Positions 1-8,570 of a stretch of 64,000 bases of DNA are shown in pieces. Position 1 is the first letter of the stretch. Each line of letters opens with the position of its first letter. A program made the position numbers and the translations under genes. The notes beneath the pieces were generated by a model that was not told the origin of the DNA, ran no database searches, and saw only the letters and a program-made list of their open reading frames with translations. The stretch comes from Cellulomonas sp. HZM (GTDB lineage: Bacteria; Actinomycetota; Actinomycetes; Actinomycetales; Cellulomonadaceae), in assembly GCF_000708885.1 (NCBI RefSeq), contig NZ_JEOE01000001.1, forward strand, positions 62,001-126,000, written 5' to 3'.

Positions 1-1
1 A

Positions 2-61
2 GGACGAGGCATCCTGTCGCTCGGCGGGCAGTGGCAGTCGGTGCAGGTGCCGCTGCCGTGA
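2..61 (+). CDS. 3' end of an unidentified CDS (partial)
   Basis: Frame 2 stays open from the left edge to a TGA at 59-61 and encodes a C-terminal tail ending in SVQVPLP. Third codon positions are almost all G or C, as in neighbouring genes, and the next gene follows 64 bp later on the same strand. It probably belongs to the same accessory operon, but 19 residues are too few to identify a family. Confidence 0.5.
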   Translation, partial: GRGILSLGGQWQSVQVPLP

Positions 62-125
62 CCCGGTCCGACGACGCGAACGTGGAGCCCCACGGTGGGC
101 GCAGACCCCGAGAAGAGGAGACGGC

Positions 126-416
126 GTGACCGACGACGACAAGGTCGAGAACCGTTACCGGACGGCGCTGAGCGGTGCGACGCCCGGGGCCCGGACGCAG
201 GCGTCGGCGGCGGGCTCCGCGTTCGCCACGACCCTGAGCGCGCTCGCCAACGACGCCTGGGTGAGCACGACGGCGGACGCGTTCTCCTCGACGTGCACGT
301 CGAAGCAGTCGTCGGCGGGCGACGCGGCGCAGGACTGCGTCGACGAGATGACGTCGCGGCACTCGCGCGAACCCGCCAAGGTCGACAAGACCGACTACCG
401 GGCCAGATGGCACTGA
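126..416 (+). CDS. WXG100-like small helical protein
   Basis: This 96-residue protein has no signal peptide and is predicted to be alpha-helical. The centre, NDAWVSTTADAF around residues 42-53, resembles the tryptophan turn and following helix of WXG100/ESX-type proteins, with W45-V-S in place of W-x-G. The GTG start at 126 is preceded by AAGAGGAG at 114-121. The gene stops 12 bp before a 703-residue helical protein, the usual pairing of a small WXG100-like partner with a large substrate-like protein. Two cysteines, in TCTS and QDCV, could pair. No type VII secretion machinery lies in the window, so secretion is an inference from length and pattern only. Confidence 0.6.
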   Translation: MTDDDKVENRYRTALSGATPGARTQASAAGSAFATTLSALANDAWVSTTADAFSSTCTSKQSSAGDAAQDCVDEMTSRHSREPAKVDKTDYRARWH

Positions 417-428
417 GAGGCGGAGCAG

Positions 429-2540
429 ATGGCTGTCGCAAAGATCGACGTCCTGGGGATGGGCCGCGTGGTCAGCGGGCTCGAGAGCGGTATCGAGGCG
501 CTCGACGGCGCGCGCACGTCGCTGCAGTCCACCTTGTCGCACTACAACCTGGACACGTCCCGCAGCGCCGCGCTGAAGGGGCCTGCGGACTGGGCGCGTG
601 ACGAGCTCCCGACCGCGCGGCGCCGGCTCGCGCTCGCGCAGGCGCTCGAGGGGTCGAAGCCGTCGTGGGAGAAGGGCAAGGTCGAGCTCGACGACGTCAC
701 GGACATCACGTCGATGGACCCGGACAAGGCCGAGCAGGCGGGCAAGGAGGCTGCGCAGGCCCTGCGCGACGGCGGCAAGCCGGACGACGACCTCGTCGCG
801 CAGGTCGTCGAGATGCAGAACGACCCCTACTTCGCCGCGGGTTTCGCCAAGGCACTGACCGCCGACGAGCTCGCCGACGTCGTGGCCAAGCTCTCGTACA
901 ACCGCACGCACCAGGACGGCAACCGCACGCAGGAGGAGCTCGACAAGGCGAACGCCTGGTACGGCAAGCTCCTGAACGGTATGTCGGGCACGATGGCCAC
1001 GGCGACCCGCGCCACGGGCGACCTCGCGCTGCCGTCCGGGTACGCGCAGAGCTGGCTCGACACGATCGAGGCCGAGGTCCCGTCGTCGCCCTACTACGAG
1101 GGCGGCGACGGTCGTCAGGACCGGGCGAACGCGCTGACGGTCCTGCTGAACAGCGGCCGGTACGGCGACTCGTTCCTGAGCACGATCGCGAGCGGCGTCT
1201 ACGACTACGAGCGCAAGGTGGGCGACGAGCGCGGGAAGGTGTGGGACCCGAAGGGGTCCGACGTGTCGAGCGAGTACGGCGTGTACGACGCCGAGGGCCG
1301 CCGGTTCCGTGACCCGATGAGCGGCGTCATGAACGCGCTGGGGCACAACCCGCAGGTGGCGCAGAGCTTCTTCTCGGGCGGCGACCAGCGGAAGGTCACG
1401 CTCGACGGCAAGGACGTGAGCGTCAACGAGCGGCTGGCGTACCTGGTGCTCGATCGCCGCTGGGACATCGACCCGACGAACGGGGGTGCCCTCGGCTCTG
1501 CGCTCGAGGCCGCGACCACCAAGCTCCGCGACAGCGGCTACGAGGGCCGCGTCTCGGCCGAGATCGCGTCGCAGACGTTCGCCCTCATCGGCAACAAGAC
1601 GGGCGAGGGGCAGTCGGACGGGTGGCTGTTCTTCGGGCAGCACGAGGGCTGGAAGATGTGGGACGGTCTGCGCCCGCACATCTCCCAGATGCTCGGGTCC
1701 TACGCGGCCGACGTGTACCGCATGGGTCAGCACGACGGAGACGACCTCGACGAGCTCGGCAACGGCTGGTCGATGAACGGCAGCGGCGACCTGTTCGACG
1801 ACGACATGCCGTACGGGGCGGTCATGGACAAGGCGCTGCTCACGAAGCTCATCGGCACGCTGGGGGAGAACCAGGGCGACGTCACGCCGTTGCTGACCGG
1901 GCTCTTCCAGGCGCAGAACATGGCTGCCACGAAGGGCCTGACCACCGCGCTGAAGAACCAGCCCAACGCCGCGGCGAACTTCATCACGGGCGGGACGATG
2001 GACGACGCGAGCCCCGCCTTCACCAACGGCGCGAACGCGCTCAGCTGGGCGCTCGACTCGGCGTTCAAGGGCGACAAGTCCGACGAGGAGTTCCAGAAGA
2101 AGCGGGCGGAGGCGATCTCGGACGCGCTCAGCATCGCCTCGGCGATCCCGTACATCCCGGAGATCAAGCCCAAGTGGCTCAACTTCGCGGTGGACCAGGG
2201 CAAGGATGCGACCCTGGACGCGATCAAGGACAGCGTGCAGGAGGACTCCGGCGCGACGTACGAGAAGCTGAGCAGCACGGTCCAGCAGCAGCTCTGCGAC
2301 GCGACGATGAACCAGCTCCTGCAGAGCGGCTACTTCTCCGACGACGCCGTCAGGGGGGCCGCGGCGAAGGGCTACGACTTCCGGCCGCCGCCGGCCGCCG
2401 CGATCGACCCCGGACCGCCTCCGTCGTTCAAGACTGACTCGACGGCCTACCAGAAGTGGTACGACACGTCCGCCATGAAGTCGATCGTGCAGCAGACAGT
2501 GACGAACACGTACCGCTCGAAGTGGGGGCTGCCCCAGTGA
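429..2540 (+). CDS. large DUF6571-like alpha-helical protein
   Basis: This 703-residue soluble protein has no signal peptide. The N terminus (about residues 1-75) reads as a long helical, LXG/WXG-style segment. The middle (about 290-440) has the pattern seen in actinobacterial DUF6571 proteins: a MNALGHNP..FFSG stretch, an LDRRWDIDP segment, ALEAATT, then LRPHISQMLGSYAADV. A proline-rich linker lies near residues 650-665, before a C-terminal helix. It follows the WXG100-like gene by 12 bp and overlaps the next lipoprotein gene (GTGA). Family members are of unknown function and often sit beside ESX-like partners, so a role as a secreted or surface effector is inference. I rely on remembered family appearance, not a profile search. 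Confidence 0.6.
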   Translation: MAVAKIDVLGMGRVVSGLESGIEALDGARTSLQSTLSHYNLDTSRSAALKGPADWARDELPTARRRLALAQALEGSKPSWEKGKVELDDVTDITSMDPDKAEQAGKEAAQALRDGGKPDDDLVAQVVEMQNDPYFAAGFAKALTADELADVVAKLSYNRTHQDGNRTQEELDKANAWYGKLLNGMSGTMATATRATGDLALPSGYAQSWLDTIEAEVPSSPYYEGGDGRQDRANALTVLLNSGRYGDSFLSTIASGVYDYERKVGDERGKVWDPKGSDVSSEYGVYDAEGRRFRDPMSGVMNALGHNPQVAQSFFSGGDQRKVTLDGKDVSVNERLAYLVLDRRWDIDPTNGGALGSALEAATTKLRDSGYEGRVSAEIASQTFALIGNKTGEGQSDGWLFFGQHEGWKMWDGLRPHISQMLGSYAADVYRMGQHDGDDLDELGNGWSMNGSGDLFDDDMPYGAVMDKALLTKLIGTLGENQGDVTPLLTGLFQAQNMAATKGLTTALKNQPNAAANFITGGTMDDASPAFTNGANALSWALDSAFKGDKSDEEFQKKRAEAISDALSIASAIPYIPEIKPKWLNFAVDQGKDATLDAIKDSVQEDSGATYEKLSSTVQQQLCDATMNQLLQSGYFSDDAVRGAAAKGYDFRPPPAAAIDPGPPPSFKTDSTAYQKWYDTSAMKSIVQQTVTNTYRSKWGLPQ

Positions 2541-3103
2541 GCGCGGCGCGCCCCCGCGCTGTCGCGCTCGCCGCCGTGCTCCTGCTCACGGCGGCACTCT
2601 CGACCGGCTGCACGTCCCAGAACAAGGAGGAGCCCGTGACAACCGCGATCCCGAGCACACCGGCGGCGGGTGCAGACCTGGTCTGTGGCATGGACCGTGC
2701 CGACGTCGAGACCGCCATCGGGCTCGACGTCGGCAGGGTCGAGGGCGACCTGTCCGAGGCGCGGGCCGACGGCACGCGCGTGTGCGACGTGTGGCCGACC
2801 GACAAGCGCTTCGTCTCCGGGGCGATGCTGTCGGTCGAGCTCGTACCGGCCTCCTCGGCGGAGGGCAAGGACTACCGGGCGCAGGTGGACGGCACCGCGA
2901 AGGGCGTGATCCCCCCGGACGTCGCCTACGACGGGATCGACGGCGGCGGGTGGACCGGCGCCGTGGGAGGGACCTCCGTCGTGTTCGTGGGCGACCAGGC
3001 GGTGGTGCTCACGAGCACCTTCAAGGGTGAGGGCCGTGACCCGCTGAAGGACCTGCCCGCGCTGTCGTTGCAGGTCGCGGACTCGCAGGGGCTGTCCGGC
3101 TGA
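2537..3103 (+). CDS. predicted lipoprotein of unknown function
   Basis: The GTG at 2537 overlaps the TGA of the upstream gene (GTGA), which implies translational coupling. It gives a 188-residue product starting with a basic segment, a hydrophobic stretch (VALAAVLLLTAAL) and the lipobox LSTGC, so the mature protein should be lipid-anchored on the outer face of the membrane. A further in-frame start upstream lies inside the preceding gene and would bury the signal peptide. The mature part has two more cysteines (LVCGMD and TRVCDVW) about 30 residues apart and a beta-rich pattern resembling substrate-binding-like actinobacterial lipoproteins. I do not recognise a named family. Confidence 0.75.
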   Translation: MSAARPRAVALAAVLLLTAALSTGCTSQNKEEPVTTAIPSTPAAGADLVCGMDRADVETAIGLDVGRVEGDLSEARADGTRVCDVWPTDKRFVSGAMLSVELVPASSAEGKDYRAQVDGTAKGVIPPDVAYDGIDGGGWTGAVGGTSVVFVGDQAVVLTSTFKGEGRDPLKDLPALSLQVADSQGLSG

Positions 3104-3208
3104 CCTCGACCGACGACGCGCGGCGGCCGCTCGATTCTGCGACGCCTGCCGGGTTTGGGTACCTTGGCACGAGATCTTGACGGTGGACGGACGACGACGG
3201 GGGAGCAG

Positions 3209-3853
3209 ATGAGGCGGGCGAGGGAAACTCGTACGGTGGCGGCGGCATCGGTCGCCGCGGTGCTCACGGCGGCGGTGCTGGCGGCCTGCGGCACCTCCGA
3301 CGACGCTGCATCGGCACCCTCCCTCACGCTCGGTCCTGCGACGACGTCGGCCGCCCCGCCACCCAGCTCGACGCAGGCGAGCACCCCCACGCCGACGGCG
3401 TCGGGCTTCGCGCTCGCCGACCGGTCCGACCCGAAGCTGGGCATCACGTTCGAGAAGATCCCCACGGGGACCACGGGCTGGCAGGCGGCCGCGATCGACA
3501 CCGCGATGCGCTTCGAGGTCGAGAACTGGCGCTCGCTCGTCGACGGGAAGCTCTCGTCAGGGCTCTCGGACGTCACGACGAAGGACACCAGGAAGCAGGT
3601 CAAGGACCTCGTCGACGGCAACAGGAAGCGCGGCAGCTCGGTACGCGGCAACGAGGTGGACACGTACCTGTCGGTCGACGGCAGCAGCAAGGTCGCGATC
3701 GTGCAGATGTGCAACTCCTGGGAGGACGCCTACTTCGTGCGCGACGGCAAGAAGGTGGCCGGTCCCGACCGCGCGGTCATCAAGCTGGAGGTGTCGCCCT
3801 CGGTCGACGGGGTGTGGCGCCTGCAGGGGTACTCGGTCGGTGACCCGTGCTGA
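3209..3853 (+). CDS. predicted lipoprotein with Ser/Thr/Pro-rich linker
   Basis: The ATG at 3209 is preceded by GGGGGAG with good spacing and starts a lipoprotein signal peptide ending in the lipobox LAACG. An upstream in-frame start would add about 18 residues before the signal. The 214-residue protein then has a low-complexity linker rich in Ser, Thr, Pro and Ala (about 30-70) and a small C-terminal domain of roughly 140 residues with the fold pattern of NTF2-like or putative transport-accessory domains. That assignment is only suggestive. It follows the preceding lipoprotein by 105 bp and overlaps the next secreted-protein gene by 7 bp. Confidence 0.75.
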   Translation: MRRARETRTVAAASVAAVLTAAVLAACGTSDDAASAPSLTLGPATTSAAPPPSSTQASTPTPTASGFALADRSDPKLGITFEKIPTGTTGWQAAAIDTAMRFEVENWRSLVDGKLSSGLSDVTTKDTRKQVKDLVDGNRKRGSSVRGNEVDTYLSVDGSSKVAIVQMCNSWEDAYFVRDGKKVAGPDRAVIKLEVSPSVDGVWRLQGYSVGDPC

Positions 3854-4899
3854 CCCGTCGAGCGGTCCCGCGGCGCGTCCTGGCCGTCGTCGGCGCGGTC
3901 GCTCTGGCAGGTGGCATCGCGCTCACGTCGGCGACGGCGGCGGTGGCCGACGAGGGCAACTGCGGCCGCATCGGCGACTGCGGATCACAGGGGTCGTCGC
4001 ACCCTGACGGTTCGATCGTCGTGAAGGTCTGGGGCACGACCGTGCAGCAGGGCGGTCAGAGCGTCACGGTGCCGCCGTCGAGCACGTGGGTGCACCCGGT
4101 GTGCTGGTACGAGCAGAGCATGTCCGGCAAGGAGTACGCCGAGTGGGTCGACAGCGGCAAGGCCGAGTTCGACTGGCACCACACGGCCGCGGGTGACGGT
4201 CCGTACAAGCCTTACCCGGGCTACGAGGACCACAAGGACGACGACGAGGGGCACTGGTACGGCGGCACCTGCTCGAGCGCGTACTGGAAGGACAACACCG
4301 ACACGAGCGGGTTCTTCAAGGTCGCCGACGCGTGGTTCGCCGCCCACCCGTCGGTATGGGTGGACGCGGACGACAACCCGCCGGACGTGGCAGTGATCGA
4401 CCCCGTCGTCCTGCGGGACGTCGCCCAGGACTCGATGAAGCTCTCGGCAGGGGACATCCACTGGAACCCTCGCCGCGACGGCGACGCCGCGACCTTCGTC
4501 GGGATGAAGACGTGGGTGTGGCTCACGGGGACGCTCGAGTCGGCGCAGGTCACGGCTGAGGCAGCAGGCACGTGGGCGCGGGTGGACGCCAAGTTCTCCG
4601 GCCTGGCGCTGAGCGCACCCGGTGCGCCGTCGTCGACCTGCCCGGACCCGGGCACGCCGTGGACTGCTGGGGCGTCGGGCACGGACTGCGCGCTGACGTT
4701 CGCGCGATCGAGCGCGTCGCTGCCCGTGAAGCAGGGCCACTCGGAGCCGACGGCCACGCTGCACGCGCGGGCCACCTGGACGTCGTCGTGGGTCTCGAGC
4801 CAGAACGCCCAGCCGACCGCGCTGCCCGACGTCGTCTCGGACGCCTACGCCGAGGTCCCCGTCGCAGAGATCGAGAGCCTCGCGACCTCGGCACCCTGA
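3847..4899 (+). CDS. secreted protein of unknown function
   Basis: The GTG at 3847 overlaps the preceding stop by 7 bp. The 350-residue product begins with a Sec signal (RRAVPRR, a hydrophobic stretch, then ATAAVADEG) and probably matures after AVA. The mature protein is rich in Trp, Asp and His, with the segments SSTWVHPVCWYEQ, GHWYGGTCSSAYW and GDIHWNPRRDG..FVGMKTWVWLTG. Similar secreted actinobacterial proteins exist, some misleadingly annotated as enoyl reductase, but no catalytic motif is visible. Co-transcription with two lipoproteins and the WXG100-like pair suggests a cell-surface role. Confidence 0.75.
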   Translation: MLTRRAVPRRVLAVVGAVALAGGIALTSATAAVADEGNCGRIGDCGSQGSSHPDGSIVVKVWGTTVQQGGQSVTVPPSSTWVHPVCWYEQSMSGKEYAEWVDSGKAEFDWHHTAAGDGPYKPYPGYEDHKDDDEGHWYGGTCSSAYWKDNTDTSGFFKVADAWFAAHPSVWVDADDNPPDVAVIDPVVLRDVAQDSMKLSAGDIHWNPRRDGDAATFVGMKTWVWLTGTLESAQVTAEAAGTWARVDAKFSGLALSAPGAPSSTCPDPGTPWTAGASGTDCALTFARSSASLPVKQGHSEPTATLHARATWTSSWVSSQNAQPTALPDVVSDAYAEVPVAEIESLATSAP

Positions 4900-4919
4900 C
4901 GCGGCCACGAGGCGCGCCG

Positions 4920-4948
4920 TTGACACCGGTTCGAACACGTGTTCGCAT
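4920..4948 (+). promoter_or_regulatory. promoter of the Rv2578c-family gene
   Basis: A perfect -35 hexamer TTGACA (4920-4925) is separated by 17 bp from a weak -10 TCGCAT (4943-4948). The expected transcription start, 6-7 bp further on, falls on the ATG at 4955, so the mRNA would be leaderless. The spacer and part of the -10 are occupied by a LexA box. Confidence 0.7.
4931..4946 (+). promoter_or_regulatory. LexA (SOS) box
   Basis: TCGAACACGTGTTCGC matches the actinobacterial SOS consensus TCGAAC-N4-GTTCGA at 11 of 12 defined positions. It lies between the -35 and -10 elements and overlaps the -10, where bound LexA would block RNA polymerase. Confidence 0.85.
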
Positions 4949-4954
4949 GGGTGC

Positions 4955-5971
4955 ATGCGATGGGACGGGCAGCGGGCGGACGACGACGTTGCCCTGCCCG
5001 GGCTCGCCCTCGGCGGGTTCCAGCGCAGCGTGCGCACCCCGGAGTTCCAGGGGGTCACCTTCCACGAGGTGCTGGCCCGCAGCGCGCTGAACCGCGTGCC
5101 GGAGGCGTCGGCGATGCCGTTCCGGTGGACGGTGAACCCGTTCCGGGGCTGCACGCACGCGTGCGCGTACTGCTTCGCCCGGCCGACGCACGAGTACCTG
5201 GATCTCGACGCGGGCCGGGACTTCGAGACGCAGGTGGTCGTCAAGACGAACGTGGTCGAGGTGCTGCGCGCCGAGCTGGGGCGCAGGTCGTGGGCTCGCG
5301 AGGCGGTCGCGCTGGGCACCAACACCGATCCCTACCAGCGCGCCGAGGGGCGGTACGGGTTCATGCCGGGCATCGTCGACGCGCTCGTGCGTGCGCGCAC
5401 GCCCCTGTCGATCCTCACCAAGGGCACGCTGCTGCGTCGGGACCTGCCGCTGCTCGCGTCCGCCGCGGAGCACGTCGACGTCGGGGTGTCGGTCTCGATC
5501 GCGATCGGTGACGAGGCGCTGCAGCAGCAGCTCGAGCCCGGGACGCCGACCCCGCGCGCGAGGCTCGAGCTCGTGACGGCCGTGCGCGAGGCGGGACTTG
5601 CGTGCGGTGTGATGGTCGCGCCCGTCCTGCCGTGGCTGACGGACGGGCGTGACGAGCTCGACGACCTGCTGCGCAGGCTGCGCGACGCGGGCGCCACGGG
5701 AGCGACGGTGCTGGCCCTGCACCTGCGCGGTGCGGTGAAGCCGCTGCTCCTCGACTGGCTGCGGACCCACCGCCCTGAGCTCGTCGTGCGCTACGAGCGT
5801 CTCTACCGGGCGGGCGCCTACGTGCCGCGCGAGTACTCGCGGTGGCTGCAGGAGCGCGTCCGCCCGTTGCTGGTGCGGCACGGCTTCGACCGGCCCGCGG
5901 GTCACCGGGACGGTCGGGCTCCGGTGCGCCCCGGACCGGCGGCCGCCGAGATGGCGCCGACGCTGTTCTGA
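4955..5971 (+). CDS. Rv2578c-family radical SAM protein (SplB-like)
   Basis: This 338-residue protein aligns from memory along its whole length with Mycobacterium tuberculosis Rv2578c, including the MRWDGQ start, TFHEVL, the iron-sulfur cluster motif CTHACAYC (CxxxCxxC), the invariant run ALGTNTDPYQRAEGRYG, LTKGTLLRRDLP, and the terminal TLF. Radical SAM enzymes bind a 4Fe-4S cluster and cleave S-adenosylmethionine to make a 5'-deoxyadenosyl radical. The nearest characterised relatives are spore photoproduct lyases. The substrate here is unknown. A LexA box in its promoter points to DNA-damage induction. The ATG at 4955 fits both the family N terminus and a leaderless transcript. Confidence 0.93.
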   Translation: MRWDGQRADDDVALPGLALGGFQRSVRTPEFQGVTFHEVLARSALNRVPEASAMPFRWTVNPFRGCTHACAYCFARPTHEYLDLDAGRDFETQVVVKTNVVEVLRAELGRRSWAREAVALGTNTDPYQRAEGRYGFMPGIVDALVRARTPLSILTKGTLLRRDLPLLASAAEHVDVGVSVSIAIGDEALQQQLEPGTPTPRARLELVTAVREAGLACGVMVAPVLPWLTDGRDELDDLLRRLRDAGATGATVLALHLRGAVKPLLLDWLRTHRPELVVRYERLYRAGAYVPREYSRWLQERVRPLLVRHGFDRPAGHRDGRAPVRPGPAAAEMAPTLF

Positions 5972-5979
5972 CGGCCCAC

Positions 5980-6030
5980 TAGGATCGACCGGACGCGTCG
6001 TCGGGCACGACGACCAGCACGATGCCCGAC
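5980..6030 (+). promoter_or_regulatory. aspS -10 box and leader hairpin
   Basis: TAGGAT at 5980-5985 is a good actinobacterial -10. Downstream, GTCGGGCA (6000-6007) can pair with TGCCCGAC (6023-6030), and the stem can extend past a bulge by pairing GACGC with GCGTC. It would form in the roughly 75-nt leader of aspS. No T-box specifier or antiterminator is evident. Confidence 0.45.
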
Positions 6031-6066
6031 GCGTCGCCACCGAGATCCCCGAGAGAAGGACCAGCC

Positions 6067-7839
6067 GTGCTCCGCACCCACACCGCCGGCTCGCTGCGAG
6101 CCGAGCACATCGGCTCCACCGTCACCCTCACGGGCTGGGTGGACCGCCGGCGGGATCACGGCGGTGTCGCGTTCGTCGACCTGCGCGACGCCTCGGGCAT
6201 CGCCCAGGTCGTCATCCGGGACGAGGCTGTCGCGCACGGCCTGCGCGCCGAGTACGTGCTGCAGGTGACGGGTGAGGTCGGGCGTCGCCCCGAGGGCAAC
6301 GAGAACGCCAACCTGGCGACGGGTGAGATCGAGGTCGTCGCGACCGACGTGGTCGTCCTCAACGAGTCCGCGCCGCTGCCGTTCCAGGTGTCGAGCTCGC
6401 TCGACGAGACGATCGGCGAGGAGGCGCGCCTCAAGCACCGCTACCTGGACCTGCGTCGCCCCGCGCCGGCCAGGGCCCTGCGCCTCCGGGCCAAGGCCAA
6501 CGCCGCGGCCCGCGCGGTCCTCGACGCGCAGGACTTCGTCGAGGTCGAGACCCCGACTCTGACGCGGAGCACGCCGGAGGGCGCACGCGACTTCCTGGTC
6601 CCGGCGCGTCTCGCACCGGGAAGCTGGTACGCGCTGCCGCAGTCGCCGCAGCTGTTCAAGCAGCTGCTGATGGTCGCCGGCCTCGAGCGCTACTACCAGA
6701 TCGCGCGCTGCTACCGGGACGAGGACTTCCGTGCCGACCGGCAGCCGGAGTTCACGCAGCTCGACATCGAGATGAGCTTCGTCGAGCAGGACGACGTGAT
6801 CGCCCTCGGCGAGCAGATCGTCGTCGCGCTGTGGCGCCTGGTCGACGTCGAGATCCCCACGCCCATCCGGCGGATGACGTTCGCGGACGCGATGGCGCGC
6901 TACGGCTCGGACAAGCCGGACCTGCGCTTCGGTCTCGAGCTGGTCGAGCTCACCGACTACTTCAAGGACACCTCGTTCCGCGTGTTCCAGGCGCCGTACG
7001 TCGGCGCGGTGGTGCAGCCGGGCGGGGCGAGCACGCCGCGCCGTGGGTTCGACGCGTGGCAGGAGTGGGCCAAGCAGCGCGGCGCCAAGGGCCTCGCGTA
7101 CGTCACGGTCGGCGAGGACGGCGAGCTCGGGGGACCCGTCGCCAAGAACATCACCGACGACGAGCGCGCAGGCCTCGTCGCGGCCGTCGGCGCGAGCCCG
7201 GGTGACGCGATCTTCTTCGCCGCGGGCAAGACCAGCGAGGCTCGCGCCCTGCTCGGTGCCGCGCGCCTGGAGATCGGCCGCCGCGGTGGGCTGATCGACC
7301 CCGACGCGTGGGAGTTCGTCTGGGTGGTCGACGCCCCGCTGTTCAAGCCCACGGGCGAGGACGACGACGTGGCGGTCGGCGGCGGCGCCTGGACGGCCGT
7401 GCACCACGCCTTCACGTCGCCCACCCCGGACTGGATCGACACGTTCGAGCAGGACCCGGGTGAGGCGCTGGCCTACGCGTACGACATCGTCTGCAACGGC
7501 AACGAGATCGGTGGCGGCTCGATCCGTATCCACCGCCGCGACGTGCAGGAGCGCGTGTTCGAGGTCATGGGCATCGGACCCGACGAGGCGCAGGAGAAGT
7601 TCGGCTTCCTGCTCGACGCGTTCCAGTTCGGTGCGCCGCCGCACGGCGGGATCGCGTTCGGCTGGGACCGCATCGTCGCGCTGCTGACGGCGTCGGAGTC
7701 GATCCGCGAGGTCATCGCCTTCCCGAAGTCGGGCGGCGGCTTCGACCCCCTCACGCAGGCGCCCGCGCCGATCACGGCGGAGCAGCGTCGTGAGGCCGGC
7801 GTGGACGCCAGGCCGAAGGCGCCGACTGCACAGGCCTGA
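6067..7839 (+). CDS. aspS: aspartate--tRNA ligase
   Basis: Aspartyl-tRNA synthetase charges tRNA-Asp in the cytoplasm. The product is 590 residues, the normal bacterial length. It has the N-terminal OB-fold anticodon-binding domain ([19 protein letters not shown]), the class II core with YLDLRR and the motif 2 region [23 protein letters not shown], the GAD insertion domain, and motif 3 GIAFGWDRI. The GTG at 6067 gives the conserved [11 protein letters not shown] start and has GAGAGAAGGA just upstream. An earlier in-frame ATG at 6022 would add 15 unconserved residues and overlap the leader hairpin. In many actinobacteria this enzyme is non-discriminating and works with GatCAB; that cannot be decided here. 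Confidence 0.97.
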   Translation: MLRTHTAGSLRAEHIGSTVTLTGWVDRRRDHGGVAFVDLRDASGIAQVVIRDEAVAHGLRAEYVLQVTGEVGRRPEGNENANLATGEIEVVATDVVVLNESAPLPFQVSSSLDETIGEEARLKHRYLDLRRPAPARALRLRAKANAAARAVLDAQDFVEVETPTLTRSTPEGARDFLVPARLAPGSWYALPQSPQLFKQLLMVAGLERYYQIARCYRDEDFRADRQPEFTQLDIEMSFVEQDDVIALGEQIVVALWRLVDVEIPTPIRRMTFADAMARYGSDKPDLRFGLELVELTDYFKDTSFRVFQAPYVGAVVQPGGASTPRRGFDAWQEWAKQRGAKGLAYVTVGEDGELGGPVAKNITDDERAGLVAAVGASPGDAIFFAAGKTSEARALLGAARLEIGRRGGLIDPDAWEFVWVVDAPLFKPTGEDDDVAVGGGAWTAVHHAFTSPTPDWIDTFEQDPGEALAYAYDIVCNGNEIGGGSIRIHRRDVQERVFEVMGIGPDEAQEKFGFLLDAFQFGAPPHGGIAFGWDRIVALLTASESIREVIAFPKSGGGFDPLTQAPAPITAEQRREAGVDARPKAPTAQA

Positions 7840-7842
7840 GCG

Positions 7843-8157
7843 TCACCAGCGCCGCGGTCCGTCGCTCCCGACGGGCCGCGGCGGCTGCGTCGGCTCGACC
7901 GACGACGGGTCGAACGGCTCGTCGAGCGCCCAGCGCCACAGCGAGCCGAGGTAGCGGACCCAGGCCTCGGGCGCCCAGGGGTCGAGCGCCGGTGGCAGCC
8001 ACCGCGGCAGGATCCAGAACGCCACGACGAACACCGAGAGCACGAGCGGCGCCCAGCTGCCGATGGCGGCGAACATCTGGACGACGAGCATGACGACGGC
8101 GCCGACGATCGCCGCGGTGGCGAGGCCTGCCAGCAGGATGCGCATGTGCCGGCTCAC
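7843..8157 (-). CDS. small membrane protein
   Basis: This 104-residue protein has two hydrophobic segments in its N-terminal half (about residues 6-28 and 33-50) and a charged, proline-rich cytoplasmic-type tail. The GTG start at 8157 has GGAG upstream at normal spacing. It lies 16 bp after another small membrane protein on the same strand, so the two are probably co-transcribed, and converges with aspS, whose stop is 3 bp away. I do not recognise the family. Confidence 0.65.
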   Translation of the reverse strand: MSRHMRILLAGLATAAIVGAVVMLVVQMFAAIGSWAPLVLSVFVVAFWILPRWLPPALDPWAPEAWVRYLGSLWRWALDEPFDPSSVEPTQPPRPVGSDGPRRW

Positions 8158-8173
8158 GTCAGCTCCACGGTCG

Positions 8174-8500
8174 TCACCATCGGGTGGGCGGCTGCTCGGC
8201 GTCGGCCGCGAACGCGCGGTGCACCGCGGGCTCGTCGTCGACCGGTGGTCCGGCGACCGGCCGTGCGGCGACCGGCACGTCCACGCGCTCGCGGTGCGCG
8301 CGCAGCCAGAGGTTCCGCAGGATCATCGACGTCGGGATGAGGTACACGCCCGTCACGAAGAAGATGAACGCGCCGCCCGGGTCGTGGTTCACCCAGCGGT
8401 AGACGAGCTCCGCGAGCAGGAGCGCGAGCGGAGCCCCGAGCACGAGCGTCCACCGGCGTGCACGCCGGACGAGCGCGCGGTGCCGGTCGTGGGGAGTCAT
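8174..8500 (-). CDS. small membrane protein
   Basis: This 108-residue protein has two predicted transmembrane helices (about residues 17-36 and 44-62) followed by a proline/alanine-rich hydrophilic tail. On the minus strand TAGACA (8513-8508) lies 7 bp before the ATG with no Shine-Dalgarno sequence, suggesting a leaderless transcript that continues into the next small membrane gene. The function is unknown. Confidence 0.65.
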   Translation of the reverse strand: MTPHDRHRALVRRARRWTLVLGAPLALLLAELVYRWVNHDPGGAFIFFVTGVYLIPTSMILRNLWLRAHRERVDVPVAARPVAGPPVDDEPAVHRAFAADAEQPPTRW

Positions 8501-8570
8501 GCCCGCATGTCTAGCAGCGCGCGGGGCGGGCGTGGCCGCGCATCCGGGTGATCTGGCGAGCGCGTGCCGG

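Noticed and set aside
4931..4946. tRNA T-loop (GGTTCGAA) near 4929
   Set aside because: No acceptor stem or anticodon arm surrounds it; the sequence is the LexA box. I saw no tRNA elsewhere.
5986..6066. T-box riboswitch for aspS
   Set aside because: There is only one hairpin, no specifier loop, no T-box sequence and no antiterminator; the leader is too short.
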